Source: Hamadaea sp013361475
Lineage (GTDB): Bacteria > Actinomycetota > Actinomycetes > Mycobacteriales > Micromonosporaceae
Assembly: GCF_040654195.1 (NCBI RefSeq)
Contig: NZ_JBFAHM010000025.1
Span: 13,792-77,791, forward strand
Reading direction: 5' to 3'
Length of the DNA stretch: 64,000 nucleotides
Position numbers and translations under genes: made by a program. The notes under the pieces were generated by a model. The model ran no database searches. It worked only from the letters and a program-made list of their open reading frames with translations, and was not told where the DNA came from. Shown piece after piece: positions 50,364 through 58,983 of this stretch; position 1 is the stretch's first letter; every line of letters starts with the position of its first letter.

Positions 50364-51857
50364 ATGACCACGGTTGCGCCGCCCGCGTACGACGAAGTGA
50401 CCGCGACGTTCGAGCCGGTCATCGGGCTGGAGACGCACGTCGAGCTGGGCACCCGGACCAAGATGTTCTGCGGCTGCCCGACCGCCTTCGGCGCCGCGCC
50501 CAACACCCAGGTCTGCCCCGTCTGCCTGGGCCTGCCCGGCAGCCTGCCGGTGGCGAACAAGGCCGCGATCGAGGCGACGATCCGGATCGGACTGGCGCTC
50601 AACTGCTCGATCGCCGAGTGGTGCCGGTTCGCGCGCAAGAACTACTTCTACCCGGACATGCCGAAGAACTACCAGATCAGCCAGTACGACGAGCCGCTGT
50701 GCACCGACGGCTGGCTCGACGTCGAGGTCGACGGCGAGATGGTGCGGATCGGCATCGAGCGGGTGCACCTCGAGGAGGACACCGGCAAGACGCTGCACGT
50801 CGGCGGGGCGACCGGCCGGATTCACGGCGCGTCGGAGTCGCTGGTGGACTACAACCGGGCCGGCATCCCGCTGGTGGAGATCGTGACGAAGCCGGTCCCG
50901 GGCATCGGAGCCAAGGCGCCGATCGTCGCGCGGGCGTACGTCAGCGAACTCCGGGACGTCATCCGTTCGCTCGGCGTCTCCGACGTACGCATGGAGCAGG
51001 GTTCGCTCCGCTGCGACGTGAACACCTCCCTCAACCGGCCGGGCGAGGAGTGGGGCACGCGTACCGAGACGAAGAACGTGAACAGCCTGCGCAGCGTGGA
51101 GCGCGCGGTGCGGTCGGAGATGATCCGCCAGGCGGCCGTGCTCAGCACGGGCGGCAAGATCACCCAGGAGACCCGCCACTTCCACGAGGACACCGGCGAG
51201 ACCACCTCGGGCCGCTCCAAGGAGGAGGCGACCGACTACCGGTACTTCCCGGAGCCGGACCTCGTGCCGCTCGCGCCGGACACGGCCTGGGTACGCGAGT
51301 TGCAGGCGGCCCTGCCGGAGCTGCCCCGAGTGCACCGCCAGCGGCTCCAGAGCGAGTGGGGCCTGTCCGACCTGGACATGCAGTCGGTCGTGAACGCCGG
51401 CGCGGTCGAGCTGATCGAGGCCACCATCGCGGCGGGCACCACGGCCGAGGCCGCCCGTAAGTGGTGGCTCGGCGAGCTGTCGCGCAAGGCGAACGAGACC
51501 GGCGTCGAGCTGGCCGCCATCGGCGCCACCCCGCAGCAGGTCGCCCAGCTGCAGAAGCTCGTCGACGACGGCAAGCTGACCGACAAGCTGGCCCGTCAGG
51601 TGCTCGAAGGCGTCGTCGCCGGCGAGGGCGACCCGGAGCAGATCATGCAGGCCCGGGGCATCGAGGTCGTCTCCGACTCGGGTGCGCTGACCCTCGCCGT
51701 CGACGAGGCGATCGCGGCCAACCCCGAGGTCGCGGACAAGATCCGTGGCGGCAACGTCGCGGCGGCCGGTGTGCTCATCGGCGCGGTGATGAAGGCGACC
51801 AGGGGGCAGGCGGACGCGAAGACCGTCCGCGAGCTGGTCCTCAGCCGCCTCAGCTGA
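50364..51857 (+). CDS. gatB: Asp-tRNA(Asn)/Glu-tRNA(Gln) amidotransferase subunit B
   Basis: 497 residues, full length. FEPVIGLETHVELGTRTKMF, CPVCLGLPGSLPVANKAAIE and RKNYFYPDMPKNYQISQYD are GatB hallmarks. The kinase-like transamidation domain is followed by the C-terminal Yqey domain (VAQLQKLVDDGKLTDKLARQ). Together with GatA and GatC it converts misacylated Glu-tRNA(Gln) or Asp-tRNA(Asn). ATG 50364 follows GAGGAG. gatC and gatA are not adjacent and not in the window. It is divergent from era. Confidence 0.97.
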   Translation: MTTVAPPAYDEVTATFEPVIGLETHVELGTRTKMFCGCPTAFGAAPNTQVCPVCLGLPGSLPVANKAAIEATIRIGLALNCSIAEWCRFARKNYFYPDMPKNYQISQYDEPLCTDGWLDVEVDGEMVRIGIERVHLEEDTGKTLHVGGATGRIHGASESLVDYNRAGIPLVEIVTKPVPGIGAKAPIVARAYVSELRDVIRSLGVSDVRMEQGSLRCDVNTSLNRPGEEWGTRTETKNVNSLRSVERAVRSEMIRQAAVLSTGGKITQETRHFHEDTGETTSGRSKEEATDYRYFPEPDLVPLAPDTAWVRELQAALPELPRVHRQRLQSEWGLSDLDMQSVVNAGAVELIEATIAAGTTAEAARKWWLGELSRKANETGVELAAIGATPQQVAQLQKLVDDGKLTDKLARQVLEGVVAGEGDPEQIMQARGIEVVSDSGALTLAVDEAIAANPEVADKIRGGNVAAAGVLIGAVMKATRGQADAKTVRELVLSRLS

Positions 51858-51871
51858 GCTTCGCGCGAAGC
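51858..51871. terminator. Palindrome after gatB
   Basis: GCTTCGCGCGAAGC, a perfect 14-bp palindrome starting immediately after the gatB stop. With the palindromic repeat that follows it probably separates gatB from the convergent phosphoesterase gene. Confidence 0.5.
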
Positions 51872-51894
51872 GCGCTGGCTGGCGGACGCGCTGT

Positions 51895-51957
51895 CGCTGG
51901 ATCACGGATCCGGGTGGAATCTTGGGCCAAGATTCCACCACGAACCCTGATCCAGCG
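51895..51957. repeat. Nested palindromic repeat, copy 3
   Basis: Outer arms CGCTGGATCA (from 51895) and TGATCCAGCG (to 51957). The inner stem is GTGGAATCTTGG (51914-51925), one base, CCAAGATTCCAC (51927-51938). Relative to copies 1 and 2 the inner TCGA is TGGA on one arm and TCCA on the other: compensatory changes that keep the pairing. Confidence 0.9.
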
Positions 51958-51971
51958 TCGAAAGGTACGGC

Positions 51972-53486
51972 TCAGCCGGTCGGGGTCGGCGTCGGGGCGA
52001 CCGAATCGAAAGGTGCGACCTTTCGGGTCAGGGAGACCTGCGCCAACCCTGTTCCGCCCACATGGATGTCGTCGTACGCCTGAAGCTCCACGCCGCCGTT
52101 GCCGTCCGGTGCGGAGAAGTACAGCACGGACATGGCCAGCGGCAACGGCGTACCGGATTCGAGTCCGCGGAGGCCCGCGCCGCCGGTGGAGCCCTGGATC
52201 ATGAGCAGGCTGGAGTCGGCCGTGGCGCCGGAGCCCGGCTCGGCGGGCATGGTCGAGACCGAGCGGGCGTGGGTGTGCCCGGCGAGGATGATCGGGCAGT
52301 GCCCCGCGATGGGGCCCGCCGCGACCGGATCGTGGATCAGCGCCACGTCGACCTTGCCGTCCTGCGCGTCGATGGTGCGGGCGAGCTTGGTCCCGGTCGA
52401 GCGGACCAGTTCCACGGTCTTGTCGGTGCGCAGCGAGTCGTCGGGGCGGTTCTCCTTGTCCGGGGTGAACCGGGGATCGCCGATGCCGGCGAAGGTGAGG
52501 CCCTTGACGGTGGTGATCCCGTTCTCCAGGACGATCGCGTTCGGCTGCTGGGCGACCTCCGCCGAGGTCCGCGCCGAGTCGTGGTTGCCCCGGATGTAGA
52601 TGTAGGGCACCTTGAGCAGTGCGATCGAGTCGGCGTACGAGCCTTCCATCTCGCTGCCCCAGTCGTTGATGTCGCCGGTGTCGACCACGACGTCGATCTT
52701 GAACTGCTCCACGACGGATCGGACGACGGTCCACGCCGCCGGGTTCAGGTGCATGTCCGAGATGTGCAGTACGCGGACCGTCCCGGGCGCGGGATCGTAG
52801 GTGGGCAGCGACGACAGTGTGCTGTAGAGCGTCGAGACGTTGTTGACCAGTTTCTGCAGCTGATCGGCGTACGCGGTGTAGTTCTGCGCGATCTTCCGCG
52901 CGTCGCCCACGACGGCCGGAGCGTTGGCGAGCAACCCGTCATAGCGCGGCTCGGACAGGGCGTCGGCCCGGAAGGTGGCCAGCGCGAACCCCAGAGATCC
53001 CCCGGTGATCACCAAGGCCAGCCCACCGCACAACGCCACCCGGCTCATCCGCCGGAAGACCAGCGCGGCGAGCGCCATGGAGGCGAGGACCGAGACCGAC
53101 AGCGTACGCAGCACGAGCCGGACGAGACCGCTGAGCACGTCGTCCACGGCGTGCTCACTGGCCCGGGTGATCGCGGTGCGATCCGTGATGAGCTGCTCGG
53201 TCCGCCCGCGGTCCAGCGACTCCATCTTGACCGAGACGTGAGCCGGCCCGTCGTGGGTGTCGAAGCTGAGCGATCCGAGCGGAGGGATGTCGACCTCGCT
53301 GTCCCCGTACAACGTGGGCTCGATCGACAACGTGGCCTGGAACGGGCCCACCGGGGTGGCGGTGTGCGCCCCGAGGGCGACGCCCAGCCAGACGCCGGCG
53401 ACGGTGACGATGAGGACACCCAGGACGCGCACGGCAGCGCGCAGCCCCTTGGCGTCGATGATCGTCCTAACCCGTCGTGGCCCCAT
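51972..53486 (-). CDS. Membrane-anchored metallophosphoesterase
   Basis: 504 residues. N-terminal membrane segment (VRVLGVLIVTVAGVWLGVAL) and a second hydrophobic pair at about 140-185 (LSVSVLASMALAALVF, LCGGLALVITGGSLGFALA). The calcineurin-like domain follows: VLHISDMHLNPAAW (DxH), VVDTGDINDWG (GDxxD), YIRGNHDSART (GNHD), LILAGHTHARS (GHxH) plus ALIHDPVAAG. All metal ligands are present, so it is probably an exported phosphodiesterase or phosphatase of unknown substrate. ATG 53486 overlaps the stop of the PQQ-type lipoprotein gene (TGATG; TTG 53489 is an alternative), so both form an operon. Confidence 0.88.
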   Translation of the reverse strand: MGPRRVRTIIDAKGLRAAVRVLGVLIVTVAGVWLGVALGAHTATPVGPFQATLSIEPTLYGDSEVDIPPLGSLSFDTHDGPAHVSVKMESLDRGRTEQLITDRTAITRASEHAVDDVLSGLVRLVLRTLSVSVLASMALAALVFRRMSRVALCGGLALVITGGSLGFALATFRADALSEPRYDGLLANAPAVVGDARKIAQNYTAYADQLQKLVNNVSTLYSTLSSLPTYDPAPGTVRVLHISDMHLNPAAWTVVRSVVEQFKIDVVVDTGDINDWGSEMEGSYADSIALLKVPYIYIRGNHDSARTSAEVAQQPNAIVLENGITTVKGLTFAGIGDPRFTPDKENRPDDSLRTDKTVELVRSTGTKLARTIDAQDGKVDVALIHDPVAAGPIAGHCPIILAGHTHARSVSTMPAEPGSGATADSSLLMIQGSTGGAGLRGLESGTPLPLAMSVLYFSAPDGNGGVELQAYDDIHVGGTGLAQVSLTRKVAPFDSVAPTPTPTG

Positions 53487-54589
53487 CAACCAAGACTTAC
53501 CCGAAGAATCCGGTCATCGCTACTCTCGGGCTGGCCGCGTCCGTCCCTATTGCTGGTCAGAACCCAGATAGATCCGTCCGGGGCGGCCGCGGCGTGACGC
53601 AACCGGCCGTACTGGTCCAGCAGCGCCGCGACCGGCGGCCCGGCCAGCGTCCCGGCCGAACCGTTCACCGGCAGCACCCACAAGCGCCGTCCCCGCAGGC
53701 ACGCCGCGATCAGCCGATCCTGGCTGATCGTCGCGCCGGAACAGGACGCCTCGTCCGGCTCCCAGGCGACGACCGGGTCGACGAATCGCGCGTCGTGGGC
53801 GGCGCCCTCGACCTCCGGCCAGCCGTAGTTCTTGCCCGGCTCGATGCGGTTGATCTCGTCCCAGTCGTTCTGGCCGAACTCGGTCGCCCACATGTGCCCG
53901 CCCGAGTCCCAGGCGAAGCCCTGCACGTTGCGGTGTCCGTAGGACCAGACCAGCGAGTCGCCGAAGGGATTGCCGGGCGCGGGCTTGCCGTCGGTGGTCA
54001 TCCGGAGGATCTTGCCGCCGAGGCTCTTGAGATCCTGGGAGTTGCCCCGATGCGAGGCGTCGCCGGTGCCGGCGTACAGGAAACCGTCGGGCCCGAAGGC
54101 GAGCCGCCCGCCGTTGTGGATGCCCGAGATCGGGATGCCGGTGACGATCGGCTGGGGCTGGCCGCCGATCTTCCAGCGGACGATCCGATTGTCCTGCTTG
54201 GTCGTGTAGTAGAGGAACAACGTCTGGTCCTGGGCGTACTGCGGCGACGCCGCGATGCCCATCAGGCCGCCCTCGCCGTTCGAGTCCGCGTCCGCGATCT
54301 TGCCGACCTCCCGCTGCGCGCCGTCGGCCGTGACGGCGAGCACCCGACCGCTGTCGCGTTCGGTGACGAGCGCGGAGCCGTCCGGCAGGAACGCCACGCC
54401 CCACGGCACCTCCAGCTTCTCCGCCAGCACGCTCGTGCCCACCACGCTCGGCGGCCGCGTGCTCTCAGGGCTGCCCGGCATCGTCGGCGCGGACGCCGCC
54501 ACGGAGTCCGGGCTGCGGTCATCGGAGCAGCCGGCCAGGCCGGCTCCCACGGTCACGGTCGCGATCGCCAAAGCGAGGGCACGGCGCAT
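53486..54589 (-). CDS. Lipoprotein, PQQ-dependent sugar (sorbosone/glucose) dehydrogenase-like
   Basis: 367 residues. Lipoprotein signal MRRALALAIATVTVGAGLAGC. The beta-propeller of the soluble glucose/sorbosone dehydrogenase type has LEVPWGVAFLPDGSALVTER, GGLMGIAASPQYAQDQTLFL, HNGGRLAFGPDGFLYAGTGD, GYGHRNVQGFAWD (as SYGHRNVQGFAWD) and ATEFGQNDWDEIN. The catalytic His of IHNGGRL and RNVQG are conserved. It probably oxidises a sugar at the cell surface if PQQ is available; PQQ genes are not visible. First gene of the operon with the phosphoesterase; divergent from the VOC gene over 192 bp. Confidence 0.87.
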   Translation of the reverse strand: MRRALALAIATVTVGAGLAGCSDDRSPDSVAASAPTMPGSPESTRPPSVVGTSVLAEKLEVPWGVAFLPDGSALVTERDSGRVLAVTADGAQREVGKIADADSNGEGGLMGIAASPQYAQDQTLFLYYTTKQDNRIVRWKIGGQPQPIVTGIPISGIHNGGRLAFGPDGFLYAGTGDASHRGNSQDLKSLGGKILRMTTDGKPAPGNPFGDSLVWSYGHRNVQGFAWDSGGHMWATEFGQNDWDEINRIEPGKNYGWPEVEGAAHDARFVDPVVAWEPDEASCSGATISQDRLIAACLRGRRLWVLPVNGSAGTLAGPPVAALLDQYGRLRHAAAAPDGSIWVLTSNRDGRGQPESSDDRILRVSLG

Positions 54590-54781
54590 GGCACCAACCC
54601 TACGCACGCGCGTGCTGGGTGTCGTCATGAAGACGACGACACCGGCCACCGCCGAACGGTTCCAGCTCTTCCCCCTGTACGCGCACCGCAGCGGCCCGAG
54701 CGGTCAGTCCGGTCGGCCGCTCACCCCGACCGCAGGGGGAAACGGGTTGCGCCCGGCCGGTCGGCGGGCATGATTCGCCTC

Positions 54782-55156
54782 ATGCCGACCATTCGCAACG
54801 TGTCGTTCGACTGCGCCGACCCGCACGCCTTGTCCCAGTTCTGGGCCCAGGTGATGCACGCCGAACTCGATCCGGACCAGAAGCCGGCGGACGAGGAGAC
54901 GGCGATCCAGCCGCCGGACGGGCCGGCGCTCTACTTTCAGCGCGTACCGGAGGCCAAGGTCGTCAAGAATCGGGTGCACATCTGCCTCACCCCGGAGATT
55001 CCCCGGGACGAGGAGGTCGAGCGGGTTCTCGGACTGGGCGCCACCCTCGTCGCCGACCACCGGCGGCCCGACGGGCTCGGCTGGGCCGTGCTGGCCGACC
55101 CCGAGGGCAACGAGTTCTGCGTATTGCGCAGCGAAGCCGAGCGCGCCGCGGCATAG
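54782..55156 (+). CDS. VOC (glyoxalase-like) protein
   Basis: 124 residues. One complete VOC module: VSFDCADPHALSQFWAQVM, ALYFQRVPEAKVVKNRVHIC, WAVLADPEGNEFCVLRSE. Metal-ligand candidates are His in VKNRVHICL and Glu in GNEFCVL. This is the CFP32/glyoxalase-like subgroup common in actinomycetes, with no known substrate. ATG 54782 gives the family-typical N-terminus; ATG 54770 is possible. It ends 9 bp before the next gene. Confidence 0.88.
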   Translation: MPTIRNVSFDCADPHALSQFWAQVMHAELDPDQKPADEETAIQPPDGPALYFQRVPEAKVVKNRVHICLTPEIPRDEEVERVLGLGATLVADHRRPDGLGWAVLADPEGNEFCVLRSEAERAAA

Positions 55157-55165
55157 GCTGGACGG

Positions 55166-56095
55166 GTGAAGATCTGGATCTCCCACCCCGACGCCGTCGA
55201 GTTCATGGGGCAGCTGCCGGCCGAGGCGGACCTCGCGTTCCTGCCTACGCCCAGCTCACCGTTGCCAGGCGACCCCGCCGAGGTGGAGTTCTGGGTGCCG
55301 CCCTTCCTGTCCGGTGGCAGCACGACCGTGCTGCTGCCGCAGATGACCTCCCTGCGCGTGGTGCAACTCCTCTCGGCGGGGGCCGACGCCTGGGCGTCCA
55401 AGGTCCCGCCGGGCGTCACGCTCTGCGACGCCCGCGGCGTACACGACTCCAGCACGTCGGAATGGGTGGTCACGGCCATCCTCAGCTCCTTGCGGCGGTT
55501 CGACTACTTCGCCCGCGCGCAGGCCGAGCCGCGATGGGCGTACGCGGACGTGACGCCGACCGATGAGCTGGCCGGTAAGCGCGTCCTCATCGTGGGGGCC
55601 GGATCCATCGGATCAGCCGTCGCCCGGCGGCTGGAGCCGTTCGAGGTGTCGCTGACCTTCGTGGCACGCACCGCTCGCCCGGCCGACGGCGTACGCGGCG
55701 TGGACGAACTGCCGCAGCTGCTGCCGTCCGCCGACATCGTGGTTCTGCTGATCCCGTTGACCCCGGCCACCACCGGGCTGGTCGACAAGGCGTTCCTGGC
55801 CGCGATGCCGGACGGGGCGCTGCTGGTCAACGCCGCCCGGGGGCCGGTCGCGGTGACCGACGCACTCGTCGCCGAACTGGGGACGGGCCGGTTGTGGGCG
55901 GCGCTCGACGTCACCGATCCCGAGCCGCTGCCCCTCGACAATCCGTTGTGGACGATGACGAACGTCCTGATCACGCCGCATGTGGCAGGGTCGGTCCGGG
56001 GCGTACTGCGGCGGGGCTACCAGCTCGCCGGAGCCCAGGTGCGCCGGTACGCCGCCGGTCAGGAACTCGTCAACGTCGTCCGCGACGGCTACTGA
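55166..56095 (+). CDS. D-isomer-specific 2-hydroxyacid dehydrogenase
   Basis: 309 residues. NAD-binding motif VLIVGAGSIGSAVARRL (GxGxxG). The Arg of the active site is in LLVNAARGPVAVTDALV; the Glu position reads DVTDPEPLP and the His is in ITPHVAGSVRG. The N-terminal substrate domain is short. It reduces a 2-keto acid; the precise substrate is unknown. GTG start; tail-to-tail 7-bp overlap with the PH-domain gene. Confidence 0.9.
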   Translation: MKIWISHPDAVEFMGQLPAEADLAFLPTPSSPLPGDPAEVEFWVPPFLSGGSTTVLLPQMTSLRVVQLLSAGADAWASKVPPGVTLCDARGVHDSSTSEWVVTAILSSLRRFDYFARAQAEPRWAYADVTPTDELAGKRVLIVGAGSIGSAVARRLEPFEVSLTFVARTARPADGVRGVDELPQLLPSADIVVLLIPLTPATTGLVDKAFLAAMPDGALLVNAARGPVAVTDALVAELGTGRLWAALDVTDPEPLPLDNPLWTMTNVLITPHVAGSVRGVLRRGYQLAGAQVRRYAAGQELVNVVRDGY

Positions 56096-56448
56096 GCCTG
56101 CTCGACTTCCTTGCCGCTGGCCGCCACGAGCCGGGGGAGGTCCTCCGGGGTCACGGCGGTCAGCGTGATGCGGCTGCCGTCGGCGAGGACCGCCTGCGCC
56201 TTCCGGCGATCCGCGGGCACGAAGGCTTCGATCCGGGACCATTCGATCTTCCGGCTACCGAGGAGCGCTCGTACGCGTACCCCGTCCGGGTCGGCGTCGG
56301 TGCCCGAGCGCCAGGCCCAGACGGCGAAGACGAAGATCGCCAGCGGCACGAAGAAGAACCACCCCGAAGCCCGGAGCAGGGGCAACGCGCCGATGGCGGC
56401 GATGAGGCCGGCGACCGCCACGGCGGTCGGCTGACGGAAGCTGGTCAC
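56089..56448 (-). CDS. Two-TM PH-domain protein (DUF/bPH type)
   Basis: 119 residues. Two membrane segments (PTAVAVAGLIAAIGALPLL and WFFFVPLAIFVFAVWAW) precede a small bacterial PH-like domain: DADPDGVRVRALLGSRKIEW, SRIEAFVPADRRKAQAVLAD, GSRITLTAV. The WSRIEAF strand is diagnostic. Function unknown. GTG start. It overlaps the end of the dehydrogenase gene. Confidence 0.82.
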   Translation of the reverse strand: MTSFRQPTAVAVAGLIAAIGALPLLRASGWFFFVPLAIFVFAVWAWRSGTDADPDGVRVRALLGSRKIEWSRIEAFVPADRRKAQAVLADGSRITLTAVTPEDLPRLVAASGKEVEQAQ

Positions 56449-56543
56449 CTGCGGATTCTCGCATGTCGTGGTAAGTGTCGGACATCACGGCAATACTGTC
56501 GGGGTTGGTGAGGCAGCGTCGCTGGAGCCAATGGGAGGTTGCG

Positions 56544-57632
56544 ATGTCCGTACTGCTCATGATCGGGACCGGTAAGGGCCTCTTCCTGGCCCGGCGCGAC
56601 GAGGTGGGCCGGCCGTGGCAGGTCGGGGTTCCGCACTTCCCGATGACCGCGATCTACGCGGTCGGCATCGACCCGCGGCCGGAGCGGCCTCGGCTGCTCG
56701 CCGCGATCGACAGCTCCCATTTCGGGCCGAGTGTGGCGGTCAGTGACGACTTGGGCGTCTCCTGGCGGGAGCCGGAGGAGGCCCCGATCGCCTTCCCGGC
56801 CGGGACCGACACCTCGCTGCGCCGGGTGTGGGCCTTCGCGCCGGGGTCGGCGGCGGGCGACCCGTCCGTCGTGTGGGCCGGGACCGAGCCGTCGGCGCTG
56901 TTCAAGTCGGTCGACGGCGGGGTGACCTACGAGCTGGTGCAAAGCCTGTGGGACCACCCGCATCGGCCGCAGTGGGGCGAGGGATTCGGCGGTCAGGCGA
57001 TCCACACGATCACGCCGCATCCGCTCGACCCGGAGCGCGTCCTCGTCGCGATGTCGACCGGCGGGGTCTACCGCACGACCGACGGCGGGCAGACCTGGAC
57101 GGCCAGCAACAGCGGGATCAAGGCGTACTTCCTGCCCGACCAGTTCCCGGAGTTCGGCCAGTGCGTGCACAAGGTCGCCCGCGACCAGGTCAACCCGGAC
57201 CGGCTCTACCTTCAGAACCACCACGGCGTCTACCGTTCCGACGACGACGGCGTCACCTGGACGTCGATCGCCGACGGCCTGCCGAGTGACTTCGGCTTCC
57301 CGGTCGTGGCCCACCCCAGCCGGGGCGACACGCTGTGGAACTTCCCGCTCACCGCGGACGGCAGCCGGTTCGCGCCGGACTTCAAGTGCCAGGTCTTCCG
57401 CAGCACGGACGCCGGCAAGTCCTGGCAGGCACAGTCGTCCGGACTGCCGATCGAGCCGTTCTACTCGACCGTGCTCCGCGACGCGATGTGCACGGACACC
57501 GCCGACCCGGCCGGGGTGTACTTCGGCGGGCGCAGCGGCGAGGTCTACGCCAGCGCCGACGAGGGGGAGAGCTGGGAACGCGTCGTCAGCCAGCTGCCGG
57601 GGATCCTCTGCCTCCGGGCGGTCGCCCTGTGA
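56544..57632 (+). CDS. BNR/WD40-like beta-propeller protein
   Basis: 362 residues without a signal peptide. At least five BNR/Asp-box-like repeats: VAVSDDLGVSWREPEEAP, ALFKSVDGGVTYELVQSL, GVYRTTDGGQTWTASNSG, GVYRSDDDGVTWTSIADG, QVFRSTDAGKSWQAQSSG and EVYASADEGESWERVVSQ (S/T-x-D-x-G-x-x-W). Annotated in relatives as exo-sialidase-like or glycosyl hydrolase, but the sialidase Arg triad and catalytic Tyr/Glu are not evident. GGGAGG precedes ATG 56544. It is coupled (GTGA) to a MoaD-domain gene, a pairing recurrent in actinobacteria as far as I recall. Confidence 0.88.
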   Translation: MSVLLMIGTGKGLFLARRDEVGRPWQVGVPHFPMTAIYAVGIDPRPERPRLLAAIDSSHFGPSVAVSDDLGVSWREPEEAPIAFPAGTDTSLRRVWAFAPGSAAGDPSVVWAGTEPSALFKSVDGGVTYELVQSLWDHPHRPQWGEGFGGQAIHTITPHPLDPERVLVAMSTGGVYRTTDGGQTWTASNSGIKAYFLPDQFPEFGQCVHKVARDQVNPDRLYLQNHHGVYRSDDDGVTWTSIADGLPSDFGFPVVAHPSRGDTLWNFPLTADGSRFAPDFKCQVFRSTDAGKSWQAQSSGLPIEPFYSTVLRDAMCTDTADPAGVYFGGRSGEVYASADEGESWERVVSQLPGILCLRAVAL

Positions 57633-58309
57633 GCGTCACGGTGCTGGTGCCCTCGGCTCTGCGTACCGAGGTGGCCGGGGCGAAGTCGGTCGCCGTCGAC
57701 ACGGCGGGCGACCTCGGCGCGGTCCTGGCCGAGGTGGAGCGCCGCTGGCCGCGCCTGGGCCGCCGGCTTCGCGACGAACAAGGCCAGCTCCGGCGCTTCG
57801 TCAACGTCTACGTCGACGGCGAAGACTGCCGCGGCCTGGCCGGGCTGGCCACGCCCGTCGCAGACGGCGCGGAGATCCAGGTGCTCCCGTCGGTGGCCGG
57901 TGGATCCGAGTTCAGCGCGGCCGACGGCGACAAGGTCCTCGCCGCCAACTTCGCCGACTGGGTCCGCGACCTCGGCCTCACCGTGGAGGAGGTCGGCGCC
58001 GACTACGCCACCCTCCGGCTGCCCTGGTCAGGACGCCTGGCGCGGGAGGGCGGCGCGCTGTCGGGCCAGGCGCTCATGGCAGCGGCCGACACCGCCACCG
58101 TCATCGCGATCAGCTCCGCCAAGGGTGGCTTCGGTCCGATGACGACGGTGCAGCTCAACGCGACCTTCCAGCGTCCGGTCGTCGGAGTGGACGTGCTGGT
58201 GACCGCTCGCCTGACCAAGCTGGGCCGTTCGATGGCGTTCGCCCAGGTCGACATGGTGGCCGGCGGGGTTCTCGCCGCGCAGGCCACCACCGTGTACGCC
58301 CTGCTCTGA
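57629..58309 (+). CDS. MoaD/ThiS-like domain fused to PaaI-type hotdog thioesterase
   Basis: 226 residues in one open frame. Residues 1-90 are a beta-grasp MoaD/ThiS domain: VTVLVPSALRTEVAGAKSV, FVNVYVDGEDCRGLAGLATP, VADGAEIQVLPSVAGG. In free MoaD the last two Gly are the C-terminus; here GG is internal and followed by SEFSAADGDKVL. Residues 95-226 are a PaaI-like hotdog domain: LPWSGRLAREGGALSGQALM, AAADTATVIAISSAKGGFGP, MTTVQLNATFQRPVVGVDVL. No stop or clear restart lies between, though GTG at the VAGG valine could in principle start the second part. GTG 57629 overlaps the propeller gene by 4 bp. Confidence 0.85.
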   Translation: MSVTVLVPSALRTEVAGAKSVAVDTAGDLGAVLAEVERRWPRLGRRLRDEQGQLRRFVNVYVDGEDCRGLAGLATPVADGAEIQVLPSVAGGSEFSAADGDKVLAANFADWVRDLGLTVEEVGADYATLRLPWSGRLAREGGALSGQALMAAADTATVIAISSAKGGFGPMTTVQLNATFQRPVVGVDVLVTARLTKLGRSMAFAQVDMVAGGVLAAQATTVYALL

Positions 58310-58320
58310 GCCGCTCGTTC

Positions 58321-58350
58321 GCCGCCCGGTCGCTTCGCGCCGGGCGGCTT
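58321..58350. terminator. Terminator between MoaD-fusion gene and SUKH-like gene
   Basis: GCCGCCCGG / CCGGGCGGC, a perfect 9-bp stem with a 10-nt loop, followed by TT, 11 bp after the fusion-gene stop. It lies between convergent genes. Confidence 0.75.
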
Positions 58351-58422
58351 CCGCGCGCCCCGGCTCCCCTCGGCTCGGGTCCCAGACAGAAATCGATCAT
58401 GCCGTCACGGAGTCGATCAGGG

Positions 58423-58965
58423 TCAGAGGAGGTCGGACCAGAAGGGGACGCGTTTGAGTGTCGTCCGCGGCGAAGCGTCTCCGACGCCGAACTCCTGGTG
58501 CAGGTAGTCGGCCAAGGTGTCCCCGTACGCGACGACGTCGGTCTGCAGGACGGACAGGACCGGCAGGTCAGCGGTGTCGAGGGCGGGGGCGTACCGGTGG
58601 CCGTAGACGGGCACGAGCACCGGTGCCTGTGCCAGCGCCCGGCGGGCCACGCCGATCGCCTTGTCCGGGGTGGCGGGTTTGATGCCCCAGCTGGTGAGCC
58701 AGAAGTCGTTCTCCTCGACGTCGAAGAGCACGCCTTCGATGGGGGCCGACAGGATTTCGCCGAGCAGGGCGGGGGAGCCGCGCCAGTCCGGCCAGCGCCG
58801 GTCGCCGCCCGGTACGCCGGCCGTCAGGAGGGTGCGGTGGTCGGGGTTGAACCGGAAGCCGAACCGGGTCTCGAGGGCACGCAGTTCGTCCCCGGTCAGG
58901 CCGGGCCCGACCGGGGACGGTAGTGCGCGCAGCAGCTGGTGGGCCACTGCCTGGGTCAACGGCAT
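58423..58965 (-). CDS. SMI1/KNR4 (SUKH)-like protein
   Basis: 180 residues. The N-terminal GLTGDELRALETRFGFRFNP, DHRTLLTAGVPGGDRRWPDW and RGSPALLGEILSAPIEGVLF resemble the SUKH fold, whose members often serve as immunity proteins to contact-dependent toxins or as scaffold proteins. HRYAPAL and VYGDTLADYLHQEF at the C-terminus match. No toxin gene is adjacent; it lies 18 bp after the FtsX-type permease on the same strand and is probably cotranscribed with it. Confidence 0.75.
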   Translation of the reverse strand: MPLTQAVAHQLLRALPSPVGPGLTGDELRALETRFGFRFNPDHRTLLTAGVPGGDRRWPDWRGSPALLGEILSAPIEGVLFDVEENDFWLTSWGIKPATPDKAIGVARRALAQAPVLVPVYGHRYAPALDTADLPVLSVLQTDVVAYGDTLADYLHQEFGVGDASPRTTLKRVPFWSDLL

Positions 58966-58983
58966 GCCGCCAGGATATGCGGA

